From Phyllobacterium sp. YR531 (GTDB lineage: Bacteria > Pseudomonadota > Alphaproteobacteria > Rhizobiales > Rhizobiaceae): a stretch of 64,000 nucleotides of DNA. This document shows, piece by piece, positions 9,384 to 18,174 of the stretch. Position 1 is the first letter of the stretch, and the number at the start of each line of letters is the position of its first letter. The stretch is from NCBI RefSeq assembly GCF_000282595.1, contig NZ_AKIZ01000023.1, forward strand, positions 62,001 through 126,000. Reading direction: 5' to 3'. Below the pieces are notes generated by a model. That model did not search any database, was not told the origin of the DNA, and was given only the letters and a program-made list of their open reading frames with translations. A program made the translations under genes and the position numbers.

Positions 9384-10226
9384 ATGGCATTTCGCACGAT
9401 CATCGCTTTCATTCGTAGTGAACGGGAAGCAAAACGGGTCATTGGTGCGGCGAGATTGATCGCGTCATCGAGTGAGCGAACCCATATTATCGGCCTTTAT
9501 ACGGTTCCTTCACCTATTGTTTATGCCGACCCGACCGGTTTTGCCGATACCACTTTGTTTGAAGCACACGAACAACGGCATAAAGAGAATGCTGCCGCTA
9601 TTACATCCGCCTTCAATGCAGAAATGGCAAAAACAGCAATCTCACATGAATTCCGCATTGTGCGCTCTGAAAGCAGCAGTCCATCAGCAGGTGTTACTCA
9701 AAGCGCTTTACGAGCGGATATCATTATCGCCGGGCAACCTGATCCGAATGATCCCGACAGCGTCAATGATGTGACCGACCCGCTGGTCATGGAAAGTGGA
9801 CGACCCGTGTTGTTCGTGCCCTACAAAACACCGCTTCCGGAAAAGATTGACCGTGTAGTCGTTGCATTTAACGGCAAGCGGGAAGCCTCACGCGCAGCAT
9901 TCGACTCCCTGCCATTACTGATCAAGGCAGAAAGCGTTGATATTCTTTGGGTAGACCCCAGAAAATCCAACGATCCCAATGTCGATATACCCGGCACACC
10001 ACTTTCAGACGCGCTTCGGCGTCACGGTGTGAACGTTAATCCGTCAACTATCGATTCCAACGGTGAGTCCACCGATAAAATCCTGCGCCGCAGAATTGCA
10101 GACAATGGAGCAAATCTGTTCGTCATGGGCGCTTATAGCCAGTCCCGCCTGAAGGAATGGGTGTTTGGCGGCGTAACAACTTCAATCATGGCCGATATGC
10201 CATGCCTTACGCTCATGTCACGATAA
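9384..10226 (+). CDS. Universal stress protein with two tandem Usp domains
   Basis: About 280 residues with two Usp (adenine-nucleotide alpha hydrolase-like) domains. Domain one begins FRTIIAFIRSEREAKRVI; domain two begins about residue 150 with VVVAFNGKREASRAAFDSL and ends with LFVMGAYSQSRLKEWVFGG before TTSIM, the degenerate ATP-loop region. Tandem Usp proteins support survival in stasis or stress; the exact role is not known. ATG 9384 is preferred over ATG 9372 because GGAGG sits just upstream of it. It appears to be a single-gene unit. Confidence 0.88.
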   Translation: MAFRTIIAFIRSEREAKRVIGAARLIASSSERTHIIGLYTVPSPIVYADPTGFADTTLFEAHEQRHKENAAAITSAFNAEMAKTAISHEFRIVRSESSSPSAGVTQSALRADIIIAGQPDPNDPDSVNDVTDPLVMESGRPVLFVPYKTPLPEKIDRVVVAFNGKREASRAAFDSLPLLIKAESVDILWVDPRKSNDPNVDIPGTPLSDALRRHGVNVNPSTIDSNGESTDKILRRRIADNGANLFVMGAYSQSRLKEWVFGGVTTSIMADMPCLTLMSR

Positions 10227-10368
10227 CATGGGCCAAAGGACCGGTTAAAAATACAGTAAGCGTGGGTAAACAGTGCAAGCTGCTTGCCATGAGCTAGCTT
10301 TTCCCGCTATTGCGAATTGCATTCCTCGCGGTTTCCCGCTTCCTCGCTTGATTTATGGAGTGCATCCC

Positions 10369-10866
10369 ATGTCCCTGCCCGACAAAGCTTTTCCGGTTTC
10401 CTGGGATCAGTTTCACCGCGATGCGCGTGCGTTGGCATGGCGTGTTGCCGGCATGCAGCGTGAATGGCGGGCTATGGTCGCCATCACTCGAGGCGGCCTC
10501 GTTCCGGCTGCAATCATCTGCCGGGAATTAGGCATCCGAATGATCGAGACAGTTTGTATCGCCTCATACCACGACTATGACGAGCAAGGAGAGCTTAAGG
10601 TTCTCAAGGACGTTGATGCACGCCTTCTGGAAGATGGCGGCGAAGGTATTCTGGTTATTGATGATCTAACCGACACGGGCAAAACAGCGGCTATCGTTCG
10701 CGCAATGATGCCGAAAGCACATTTTGCCACGGTCTACGCCAAGCCAAAAGGTCGCCCGCTTATCGATACATTTGTTACTGAAGTTTCGCAGGACACCTGG
10801 ATTTACTTCCCTTGGGATATGGGTCTGACTTATCAAGAACCAATCACCAAAGGTCACAAGGGGTAA
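10369..10866 (+). CDS. gpt: Xanthine-guanine phosphoribosyltransferase
   Basis: Salvages guanine and xanthine to GMP and XMP using PRPP. The 165-residue length fits the bacterial Gpt family. The PRPP loop is [14 protein letters not shown], and the purine contact region is seen in [11 protein letters not shown] 10369 follows GGAG by eight bases and gives the normal N-terminus [17 protein letters not shown]. With adenine deaminase at 3-5 kb it belongs to purine salvage, but the two are not in one operon. Confidence 0.93.
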   Translation: MSLPDKAFPVSWDQFHRDARALAWRVAGMQREWRAMVAITRGGLVPAAIICRELGIRMIETVCIASYHDYDEQGELKVLKDVDARLLEDGGEGILVIDDLTDTGKTAAIVRAMMPKAHFATVYAKPKGRPLIDTFVTEVSQDTWIYFPWDMGLTYQEPITKGHKG

Positions 10867-10977
10867 TCGCCTCCCCCTAAAACCGATAAAGACTCAGTCA
10901 AAGAGTAATTCAATAAAGTTGGGGAACAACTAGCCACCATTCATAGTTGTGTTTTTTTTGCACTGCTGTTCAAAAAA

Positions 10978-11562
10978 ATGTCACAAGTCGCGTTTAAGCA
11001 AAAAACTGTAGCCGGTAATCAATTGCGATTTGCACGAATCGGTTCAAACTTGCTGAAAACACAAGAAAGAATGAGTGGAGCCTTGAATATAGTCTACAAA
11101 GATGAGCTGGTTACTGCAAAACGGACCGAGATGCCTGATGGCCGGGTCCGGCAAGTTGCTGCGCTTGTTTACAGGCTCAAAAAGGACGTCCCCGAAATTC
11201 TCCTTATCACCAGCCGTGGTACCGGTCGCTGGGTATTGCCGAAAGGATGGCCGCAGGTCGGAAAGACCTATGCCTGCTCTGCTGAGGCGGAAGCATATGA
11301 AGAGGCTGGCGTTAGAGGCGACGTCAGTCCGTTCTCTGTCGGAACCTATCGTTATGAAAAAGATGATATGTGCGAAGGAGAAATTGGCGATTTCATTGTT
11401 GATGTTTTCCCACTGGAGTTTTCTCATCAGGAAAAGAAGTGGCCTGAACGGGGTGAACGTCGACTTGAATGGGTAAGTATTGAGGAATCTGCATTACGTG
11501 TCGAAGAGCCCGAACTCAAAGCTCTTTTGATGAGTTTTGACCCCTACCGTATCCCCCGCTGA
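10978..11562 (+). CDS. NUDIX hydrolase
   Basis: Up to 194 residues. The NUDIX region lies at about residues 80-110, with PKGWPQVGKTYACSAEAEAY followed by EEAGV. The box has Ala where the consensus REXXEEXGU has Arg, while the metal-binding glutamates remain; this variation is frequent in the DIPP-like alphaproteobacterial group. The substrate, a nucleoside diphosphate linked to another group or an inositol/dinucleotide polyphosphate, cannot be told. The start is uncertain: neither ATG 10978 nor ATG 11071 has a clear ribosome-binding site, and homologous-looking sequence begins only after residue 40. Confidence 0.85.
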   Translation: MSQVAFKQKTVAGNQLRFARIGSNLLKTQERMSGALNIVYKDELVTAKRTEMPDGRVRQVAALVYRLKKDVPEILLITSRGTGRWVLPKGWPQVGKTYACSAEAEAYEEAGVRGDVSPFSVGTYRYEKDDMCEGEIGDFIVDVFPLEFSHQEKKWPERGERRLEWVSIEESALRVEEPELKALLMSFDPYRIPR

Positions 11563-11639
11563 TCGCCGCTACAACTCCAAGAAAATCCATCATCCGAAGT
11601 GATGTGCCGTTGGCAATGCGACTAAGTAATTACTCCCCG

Positions 11640-11648
11640 TTATCCACA
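11640..11648 (+). promoter_or_regulatory. DnaA box TTATCCACA
   Basis: A perfect match to the 9-base DnaA box, 50 bases upstream of the candidate small-RNA promoter and about 500 bases upstream of nrdJ. DnaA controls nrdAB in E. coli, so a role is conceivable, but a single 9-mer may be chance. Confidence 0.3.
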
Positions 11649-11697
11649 TATGTGACACACAAGATGTTGCGGTCATAAATTTGTAAGAAACTATTTC

Positions 11698-11726
11698 TTG
11701 ACGCCCAGACGCGAGTCACTTTTTAT
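11698..11726 (+). promoter_or_regulatory. Sigma-70-like promoter of candidate small RNA
   Basis: TTGACG (11698-11703), a 17-base spacer, then TTTTAT (11721-11726). A start near 11733 would place a terminator-like hairpin almost at once downstream. Confidence 0.5.
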
Positions 11727-11728
11727 AG

Positions 11729-11780
11729 GAGACCGTTGCGTTAGTAGCGTGACCGGAGTGTTGGTAGCCGGTCTCTTTTT
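11729..11780 (+). ncRNA. Candidate small RNA with competing hairpins and U tail
   Basis: Two mutually exclusive stems share the same 3' arm. The outer stem pairs GAGACCG (11729-11735) with CGGTCTC (11769-11775). The inner stem pairs GACCGG (11751-11756) with CCGGTC (11768-11773) around an 11-base loop. TTTTT follows at 11776-11780. With the promoter just upstream this makes a compact transcript of about 50 nt or a very short attenuated leader. I do not recognise an Rfam family. Confidence 0.45.
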
Positions 11781-11873
11781 CCAGTTTGAACAATGCCTTA
11801 GACGCTGTTTTCATACGGAAACACGAACGGTAGACTTTTGACTTACGGAGGGGCAAAAGGATTGTTCGCGGGG

Positions 11874-11902
11874 TTGGATTTTTCTCTTGTTAATACTATA
11901 TT
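11874..11902 (+). promoter_or_regulatory. nrdJ: Candidate nrdJ promoter
   Basis: TTGGAT (11874-11879), a 17-base spacer, then TATATT (11897-11902). The -10 lies inside the NrdR-like box at 11893-11908, as expected for NrdR repression. It would give a 5' untranslated region of about 240 bases. Confidence 0.45.
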
Positions 11903-11908
11903 TAGTGT
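11893..11908 (+). promoter_or_regulatory. NrdR-like box 1
   Basis: ATACTATATTTAGTGT differs at one position from the palindromic NrdR-box pattern ACACWATATWTWGTGT as I remember it. NrdR is the zinc-finger/ATP-cone repressor of ribonucleotide reductase genes; the box sits over the -10 of the likely nrdJ promoter. Confidence 0.6.
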
Positions 11909-12118
11909 TTGCAGGCAGAATTCCTACCAGATACTGTGACAGTCCTTAAGGGGCAAGAATCGCAAGACAGACATCGGATAACTCACCTGATCGAAGTTTC
12001 ATGTGCTCAATCGCATTGAAAACAGTTCAGGGTGCAAGCAGCTGGCTTCAGACATTTGAACCAGTGTCAGTAGGATCGTGTTCATGGCACGCTTATCACT
12101 TCACATAGCGCCGGTTGA

Positions 12119-12134
12119 ACACTATATATAGAGA
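12119..12134 (+). promoter_or_regulatory. NrdR-like box 2
   Basis: ACACTATATATAGAGA matches most positions of the NrdR box and ends 14 bases before the nrdJ ATG. NrdR boxes usually come in pairs about 30 bases apart; here the two are 226 bases apart, so one may be dispensable or DNA looping may be involved. Confidence 0.5.
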
Positions 12135-12148
12135 CAAGGACCAAAGAA

Positions 12149-15100
12149 ATGCGGATCGAACGGCGTTTTACAAAAGAGAACCAATCTGCTTACGCGGATT
12201 TGGAATTTCGCGTAGCCACAAGCGAAATCAAGAATCCGAACGGTTCAGTTGTGTTCCGTCTCGAAAATATTGATGTTCCAGCCCAGTTTAGTCAGGTGGC
12301 TGCCGATATTCTGGCGCAGAAATATTTTCGCAAAGCCGGCGTTCCTGCCAAGCTCAAAAAGGTTGAAGAAAACTCTGTCCCGTCATGGCTGTGGCGCTCC
12401 GTCGCCGACGAAGAAGCTTTGGCTGCTTTACCTGCAGACGAGCGCTATGGCTCTGAAATGGACGCACGCCAGGTTTTTGATCGTCTGGCTGGTACGTGGA
12501 CTTATTGGGGCTGGAAAGGCAAATATTTCGACAGCGAAGCTGATGCCCTCGCCTTTCGCGACGAGCTTGCCTACATGTTGGCTACCCAGCGCGTTGCACC
12601 CAATTCCCCGCAATGGTTCAACACCGGGCTACATTGGGCCTATGGTATCGATGGTCCGGGACAAGGACATTATTATGTCGATCCTGAAACCGGCAAACTG
12701 ACCAAATCAAAATCATCCTACGAACACCCGCAGCCCCATGCCTGCTTTATTCAGTCTGTTGCTGATGATCTGGTCAACGAAGGCGGCATTATGGATCTTT
12801 GGGTCCGTGAAGCGCGTTTGTTCAAATATGGCTCAGGCACGGGCTCGAATTTCTCGTATCTGCGGGGCGAAGGTGAGAAGCTTTCAGGCGGTGGACGCTC
12901 CTCCGGCCTTATGTCTTTTCTGAAAATCGGTGATCGCGCTGCCGGAGCAATCAAATCAGGCGGCACAACAAGACGCGCCGCAAAAATGGTTGTCGTTGAC
13001 GTCGATCACCCTGACATCGAAGATTATATCGACTGGAAAGTGAAGGAAGAGCAGAAGGTAGCGGCTCTCGTTACCGGCTCCAAGATCGTCAAGCAGCATC
13101 TGACCGCAATCATGAAGGCTTGCGTCAATTGCGAAGCCGACAATGGCGATTGCTTCGAGCCCTTGAAGAACCCTGCTTTAAAGCGCGAAATCAAGGCTGC
13201 CAAGAAAAACCAGGTCCCCGAAAATTATATTCAGCGCGTTATCCAGTTTGCCAAACAGGGCTATACCGATATCGACTTCAAGACCTATGACACGGATTGG
13301 GATTCTGAAGCCTATCTGACAGTTGCTGGCCAGAACTCCAACAACTCGGTTTCCTTGAAAGACGAGTTCCTGCGTGCAGTTGAAAATGACGGCGATTGGA
13401 ACCTGACAGCCCGTAAAGACGGCAAGGTTATGAAGACCCTGAAAGCCCGCGATCTGTGGGAAAAAATTGGCTATGCCGCTTGGGCTTCAGCTGATCCGGG
13501 TCTTCACTTCAACACAACAATGAACGATTGGCATACGTGCCCGGCGGCAGGTCCGATCCGTGCCTCCAACCCTTGCTCGGAATATATGTTCCTTGATGAC
13601 ACGGCATGTAACCTTGCATCAATCAACCTGCTGACATATCGCGGCAAGGATGGGAAGTTCGATATCACAGGCTATGAACACACCGCTCGCCTGTGGACAA
13701 TCGTTCTGGAAATTTCCGTCATGATGGCCCAGTTCCCCTCAAAGGAAATCGCCAAGCTATCCTATGAATATCGCACTCTTGGTCTTGGCTATGCCAACAT
13801 TGGTGGCCTGCTGATGACCTCCGGTATTCCGTATGACAGCGATGAGGGTCGCGCGATTGGCGGCGCCCTCACCGCCATCATGACAGGCATCTCTTATGCG
13901 ACGTCGGCTGAAATGGCCAAAGAGCTTGGCGCTTTCTCTGGATATGCGCCAAACGCAGCCAACATGTTGCGCGTCATTCGCAATCATCGCCGTGCGGCTC
14001 ATGGCGAAAAGCAGGGTTATGAAGGTCTTGCTGTAAACCCGGTGGCACTGATTGCAAATCATTGCCCGGATCAGGACCTTATCACTCACGCTAAATCTGC
14101 TTGGGACAAAGCGCTGGAGCTGGGCGAAAAGCACGGTTTCCGCAATGCGCAGGCTACGGTTATTGCACCGACAGGCACAATCGGCCTGGTCATGGATTGC
14201 GATACGACAGGTATCGAGCCGGACTTTGCACTCGTCAAATTCAAGAAGCTTGCCGGCGGTGGCTATTTCAAGATCATCAATCGTGCCGTTCCTGAAGCCT
14301 TGCGCACGCTTGGATATTCCGAGAGTCAGATTGCTGAGATCGAAGCTTATGCCGTCGGTCACGGTAACCTTAATCAAGCTCCAGCGATCAATCCGGGTTC
14401 ACTCAAGGCCAAAGGCTTTACAGACGAGATCATCGCAACGCTCAATACCGCACTGAAATCAGCTTTTGATATCAAGTTTGCGGTCAACAAATGGACCATC
14501 GGCGAAGATTTTGCCAAGAATGTACTGGGCTTCACGGATGAGCAGCTCAGCGATATGTCATTCGAGATATTGCCAGCGCTTGGCTTCTCCAAGAAGGAAA
14601 TCGAAGCTGCCAACGTGCACATTTGCGGTGCAATGACACTGGAAGGTGCGCCTTTCCTGAAGGAAGAGCATTATCCAGTGTTTGATTGCGCCAATCCATG
14701 TGGCAAGATCGGTAAGCGTTACCTCTCGGTGGACAGCCATATTCGCATGATGGCCGCTGCACAGCCGTTTATTTCCGGAGCAATTTCCAAAACCATCAAT
14801 ATGGCCAATGAAGCAACTGTCGAGGATTGCAAATCAGCCTATATGTTGTCCTGGAAATTGGCGCTGAAGGCAAATGCGCTTTACCGCGATGGTTCAAAGC
14901 TCTCTCAGCCGCTTAATGCTTCATTGCTCGCCGATGAGGACGAGGATGAAGATGATGCAATCGAAGCTTATGTTGAAGCGCCGGCGGCGGCTCGTGCTGT
15001 TCAGGTAACGGAAAAAATCGTCGAGCGTATCGTAGAAAAATATATCCATGATCGTGAAAAATTGCCGAACCGTCGTAAGGGTTATACCCAGAAGGCAGTC

Positions 15101-15949
15101 GTCGGCGGTCACAAGGTCTATCTGCGGACGGGTGAATTTGACGATGGTCGTCTTGGCGAAATCTTTATCGATATGCATAAGGAAGGCGCTGCCTTCCGGG
15201 CAATGATGAACAACTTTGCCATCGCAATCTCGCTCGGCCTGCAATATGGCGTTCCGCTCGAAGAATATGTTGAAGCATTCACCTTCACTAAATTCGAGCC
15301 AGCCGGAATGGTTCAGGGCAATGATGCAATCAAGAACGCAACGTCGATCCTTGATTATCTGTTCCGTGAATTGGCCGTCTCATACCTGGATCGTCACGAC
15401 CTTGCTCATGTCGATCAGTCGGATTTTTCCAATACTTCCCTTGGACGAGGTATCTCGGAAGGCAAGGCGGAACCCGTCTCAAAAGGTTTGACCCGCGGCG
15501 CTTCTCTGACTGTCGTTTCTCCGACCAAGGCAGATCCAAAGGGTTTTAGTAACGCAGGGGGAACAGGCACGGTAAGCGCGCCCAAGGCAACTGCGTCATC
15601 AAATGTCACGACCCTTGCCAGCCGTTCTACAGCGGCGCTCGCTACAAAACCCGCGATTGCCATTGCAACTCAGGAATCGACCGGCTTCAAACGCGATTAT
15701 GAGGAGCAGACGAAGGAAGCTGCTGCTGAGACAAGTCCTTCTGCAGCATTGTTCGAGGATACAGCTGCAGAAACGGCTGCCGAAGAGGCCAAAGCTGCAG
15801 CAAAGAAAGTGATCTCTGACCGCCGCATCAAATCAATGATGCAGGGTTATACGGGTGACAGCTGCTCCGAGTGCTCGAACTTCACGATGGTGCGTAATGG
15901 AACCTGCCTCAAGTGTGACACCTGCGGAAGCACAAGTGGCTGCAGTTGA
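12149..15949 (+). CDS. nrdJ: Class II (adenosylcobalamin-dependent) ribonucleotide reductase
   Basis: Reduces ribonucleotides to deoxyribonucleotides with coenzyme B12 and works with or without oxygen. The 1266-residue length fits the long alphaproteobacterial NrdJ. The finger-loop NPCSE occupies residues 474-478, giving C476 and E478 as thiyl-radical cysteine and general base. HACFIQSV near residue 195 carries a conserved cysteine of the redox pair. A TSCPD-type domain follows at about residues 970-1070 ([20 protein letters not shown]). After an Ala-rich linker, the tail has cysteines at 1239, 1242, 1253, 1256, 1259 and 1265, the thioredoxin-linked or zinc-binding relay. The ribosome-binding site is AAGGA. 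NrdR-like boxes lie upstream. Confidence 0.96.
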   Translation: MRIERRFTKENQSAYADLEFRVATSEIKNPNGSVVFRLENIDVPAQFSQVAADILAQKYFRKAGVPAKLKKVEENSVPSWLWRSVADEEALAALPADERYGSEMDARQVFDRLAGTWTYWGWKGKYFDSEADALAFRDELAYMLATQRVAPNSPQWFNTGLHWAYGIDGPGQGHYYVDPETGKLTKSKSSYEHPQPHACFIQSVADDLVNEGGIMDLWVREARLFKYGSGTGSNFSYLRGEGEKLSGGGRSSGLMSFLKIGDRAAGAIKSGGTTRRAAKMVVVDVDHPDIEDYIDWKVKEEQKVAALVTGSKIVKQHLTAIMKACVNCEADNGDCFEPLKNPALKREIKAAKKNQVPENYIQRVIQFAKQGYTDIDFKTYDTDWDSEAYLTVAGQNSNNSVSLKDEFLRAVENDGDWNLTARKDGKVMKTLKARDLWEKIGYAAWASADPGLHFNTTMNDWHTCPAAGPIRASNPCSEYMFLDDTACNLASINLLTYRGKDGKFDITGYEHTARLWTIVLEISVMMAQFPSKEIAKLSYEYRTLGLGYANIGGLLMTSGIPYDSDEGRAIGGALTAIMTGISYATSAEMAKELGAFSGYAPNAANMLRVIRNHRRAAHGEKQGYEGLAVNPVALIANHCPDQDLITHAKSAWDKALELGEKHGFRNAQATVIAPTGTIGLVMDCDTTGIEPDFALVKFKKLAGGGYFKIINRAVPEALRTLGYSESQIAEIEAYAVGHGNLNQAPAINPGSLKAKGFTDEIIATLNTALKSAFDIKFAVNKWTIGEDFAKNVLGFTDEQLSDMSFEILPALGFSKKEIEAANVHICGAMTLEGAPFLKEEHYPVFDCANPCGKIGKRYLSVDSHIRMMAAAQPFISGAISKTINMANEATVEDCKSAYMLSWKLALKANALYRDGSKLSQPLNASLLADEDEDEDDAIEAYVEAPAAARAVQVTEKIVERIVEKYIHDREKLPNRRKGYTQKAVVGGHKVYLRTGEFDDGRLGEIFIDMHKEGAAFRAMMNNFAIAISLGLQYGVPLEEYVEAFTFTKFEPAGMVQGNDAIKNATSILDYLFRELAVSYLDRHDLAHVDQSDFSNTSLGRGISEGKAEPVSKGLTRGASLTVVSPTKADPKGFSNAGGTGTVSAPKATASSNVTTLASRSTAALATKPAIAIATQESTGFKRDYEEQTKEAAAETSPSAALFEDTAAETAAEEAKAAAKKVISDRRIKSMMQGYTGDSCSECSNFTMVRNGTCLKCDTCGSTSGCS

Positions 15950-15983
15950 CAGCTTGTAGTTGCAAACAGGAATGATAAGAAAT

Positions 15984-16010
15984 GGGCTTCCTTCTTGGGA
16001 AGCCTATTTC
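15984..16010 (+). terminator. Terminator after nrdJ
   Basis: GGCTTCC (15985-15991) pairs with GGGAAGCC (15997-16004) and TATTTC follows, 35 bases after the nrdJ stop. The stem is good but the U tract is short. Confidence 0.65.
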
Positions 16011-16089
16011 ATTTGATTGCTCTTGCCTTTATGCGAAGCCACCCAGACCAACTAAATTCATTGTCAGTAAGCTAAAAGGGACGCAATTC

Positions 16090-16473
16090 ATGTTCTACGC
16101 AATTCTGGCCTATCACGAAGAAGAAGTTGTCGCGTCATGGACCAAGGAGGAAGATGCCGCGCTTATGGCGGATCTGCTTGAGCTCAATGAGCGTCTTGTT
16201 CGCGAGAAAACATTGGGGCCTGCTGCGCGGCTTGGCCCGACAGGGCGTGCTGTAACTTTACGCGGCAAAGATGCTGGTATGGTCGTCGATGGTCCATTTG
16301 CCGAAACCAAGGAACAGCTATTGGGTCTCTATGTGGTTGATTGTCCGTCACTTGACGCTGCTGTGGAAACGGCTCGCCAATTGCGCCGCGCAAACCCAAC
16401 TGCTGTCTATGAAATCCGTGAGATATTGCTCTACCGGCCCGGCGCATCCATGAGTGCCAGCGATGAAAGCTAA
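16090..16473 (+). CDS. YCII/DGPF-domain protein
   Basis: A 127-residue cytoplasmic protein of the YCII-related family. The start MFYAILAYHEEE and the signature DGPFAETKEQLLGLYVVD (about residues 60-77) define the DGPF group. YciI-like folds include lactonases, dehydrochlorinases and proteins of unknown role; paralogues are often fused to or encoded beside ECF sigma factors, but none is seen here. ATG 16090 follows AGGGAC; a longer reading from 15982 would cover the nrdJ terminator and is rejected. Confidence 0.88.
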   Translation: MFYAILAYHEEEVVASWTKEEDAALMADLLELNERLVREKTLGPAARLGPTGRAVTLRGKDAGMVVDGPFAETKEQLLGLYVVDCPSLDAAVETARQLRRANPTAVYEIREILLYRPGASMSASDES

Positions 16474-16616
16474 ACACCAAAGTTAATCCTTGCCTGTCAT
16501 TCTTCGCAGTTTGCCAGACTCATGAATAACAGATAGCAATATAAAACTCTGGGCGTCATTTTCTGACCGCAAGCAAACATCCCACCAAGACATTGAACAG
16601 TATTCAGGACAGCAGC

Positions 16617-17513
16617 ATGAGTTCATCGATTTTCCACGGACTGTCCGCTTTCCCGATTACGCCATGTGATTCCAGCGGACGTGTAGATGAGAGCAGTCTT
16701 TCAAAGGTCATCGCTCGCCTTGCTGATGCGCGCGTCGATTCCATAGGCCTCATCGGAAGTACCGGGACATATATGTATCTCGACCGGGCGGAACGACAGC
16801 GCGCCTTCGAGATTGCTACGAACATTGCAGGTTCCGAAACTCCCATTATCGTCGGTGTAGGAGCTTTACGGACCGACGCTGCCGAACAATTCGCGAAAGA
16901 TGCTGAACAGGCAGGCGCTTCGGGACTTCTTCTTGCACCTGTCTCATATACCCCATTGAATGACGAGGAAGTCTTTCAGCACTACGCTTCGGTAGCTGGT
17001 GCAACCGGCCTCCCGCTGTGCATCTATAACAATCCCACGACCACTCATTTTACCTTTTCTGTTTCGCTGATTGAGCGATTGTCAGGAATTGACAATATAG
17101 TGGCCCTCAAAAACCCTGGCGCCCCGGCATCCGAAATGGCGGCTGTGATCAAGCCTCTTCGCGATGCTGTACCTTCTGATTTTTCTGTTGGGTTCAGTGG
17201 CGACTGGTTTGCCGCCAATGCGCTACTGGCTGGTGGAGATGCTTGGTACAGCGTGGCAGGCGGCCTTTTGCCCGTTCCATGCTTGGCACTAGCGCGTGCG
17301 GCGCAGAGCCTGAATCAGGATGAAGTCAAACGAATTGACGGGCTGTTTCAACCCCTATGGGACCTGTTCAAGGAGCTAACAAGCCTTCGTGTCATGTATG
17401 CGGCGGCAGAAATACTGGAATTAACGAGTTGCAAGCCACCACGCCCGATACTTCCCGTTGAAAAATCAGAATATTCGCGCATTGCCAAAGCCTTGGAAAG
17501 TCTGCCCATTTAA
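16617..17513 (+). CDS. Dihydrodipicolinate synthase-family aldolase/lyase
   Basis: A 298-residue TIM-barrel enzyme of the DapA/NAL family, which forms a Schiff base between a lysine and a 2-oxo acid. The lysine is K165 in VALKNPG and the proton-shuttling tyrosine is Y137 in IYNNPTT; GSTGTYMYL near residue 45 is the GTTGE-like substrate loop with Tyr in place of the usual Glu side. This loop differs from biosynthetic DapA, so it is more likely a catabolic paralogue for a sugar acid or hydroxyproline-type substrate. The ATG follows CAGGAC. No pathway neighbour identifies the substrate. Confidence 0.88.
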   Translation: MSSSIFHGLSAFPITPCDSSGRVDESSLSKVIARLADARVDSIGLIGSTGTYMYLDRAERQRAFEIATNIAGSETPIIVGVGALRTDAAEQFAKDAEQAGASGLLLAPVSYTPLNDEEVFQHYASVAGATGLPLCIYNNPTTTHFTFSVSLIERLSGIDNIVALKNPGAPASEMAAVIKPLRDAVPSDFSVGFSGDWFAANALLAGGDAWYSVAGGLLPVPCLALARAAQSLNQDEVKRIDGLFQPLWDLFKELTSLRVMYAAAEILELTSCKPPRPILPVEKSEYSRIAKALESLPI

Positions 17514-17560
17514 AGCGCGCAACTGGAAGATACCTGCAATCTGGATTCCAATTGGAGGCC

Positions 17561-18112
17561 TTATTCCAACGAAGCGGCATCAGCTTCAGCGATTAATGCT
17601 GTAACAGCGCGTTCCATTGGGGCTGCATCACCCATTGATGCCAACCATAATGTTGCACCTTCAAGACGCAACAGCGCATCTGTCGCCATCTGTTCGGCAC
17701 GCTCTACTCCAATTCCAACTGCGAGAATGTCCTTCAATCTGTTCCGGGATCCCAAAAAGAACCCCCGGACCGCTTCCCTCGCCTCGGGCGTTTCATCTGT
17801 AACCCCGTAAGCCAAATGCAGTCCCACGCAGCGTCTGGATTCAATCAGGCCAGATGCCATGCACTGCAATGCCGCCGCATAAGCTATGCGCCAGTCCGGA
17901 TTATCCAGTGCGGGATCGCCAAATGTCTCAGCCAAAGTAAGAGCCATGACCTCGGGAACCAGCGCTTCCTTGTTTTCAAATCGCATATAAAGGCTTGCTT
18001 TTTGCAACCCGACATTGGTTGCCAAAGCCTGCATGGACGCTCCGGCATAACCATATTGCCGAAAAAGCTCCCGAGCGGCTTTGACTATGTCTTCTCGCGC
18101 TACCTTCATCAT
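17561..18112 (-). CDS. TetR/AcrR family transcriptional regulator
   Basis: A 183-residue regulator with the TetR N-terminal helix-turn-helix at residues 5-50 (ARELFRQYGYAGASMQALAT, then QKASLYMRFENKEAL). The C-terminal ligand domain resembles the TetR_C group of YxaF/LmrA-type repressors. A CGAC-TG-GTCG inverted repeat 17 bases upstream of its start is a likely self-operator. It lies 62 bases downstream of modC on the same strand and converges on the aldolase gene. Whether it senses a drug or a metabolite is unknown. Confidence 0.9.
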   Translation of the reverse strand: MMKVAREDIVKAARELFRQYGYAGASMQALATNVGLQKASLYMRFENKEALVPEVMALTLAETFGDPALDNPDWRIAYAAALQCMASGLIESRRCVGLHLAYGVTDETPEAREAVRGFFLGSRNRLKDILAVGIGVERAEQMATDALLRLEGATLWLASMGDAAPMERAVTALIAEADAASLE

Positions 18113-18128
18113 TCTTTCCAGATATAAC

Positions 18129-18138
18129 CGACTGGTCG
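18129..18138. promoter_or_regulatory. Candidate TetR-type operator
   Basis: Inverted repeat CGAC-TG-GTCG within AACCGACTGGTCGTAT, 17 bases before the tetR-family start. It resembles the ACCGACTGGTCGGT type of operators used by AcrR-like repressors. Confidence 0.45.
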
Positions 18139-18174
18139 TATGTACGCCTTCGCGTCTTTCAAAACAAGAACGAC

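Larger units (their letters stand above)
11563..12148 (+). other. 586-bp non-coding control region upstream of nrdJ
   Basis: No convincing gene lies here. It holds, in order, a DnaA-box-like 9-mer, a sigma-70-like promoter driving a short hairpin with a U run (candidate small RNA), a second promoter covered by an NrdR-like box, and another NrdR-like box just before the nrdJ ribosome-binding site. The stretch 11910-12118 shows no clear structure. I searched by eye for a B12 riboswitch and saw no B12 box. Confidence 0.7.

Noticed and set aside
11563-12148. B12 riboswitch upstream of nrdJ
   Set aside because: NrdJ needs B12, so I looked for the B12 box (GCCACTG core) and associated stems on both strands and did not see them.
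13757-14377. Long open frame antisense to nrdJ
   Set aside because: It lies wholly inside a clear NrdJ coding sequence, has no family features and is explained by codon bias on the other strand.
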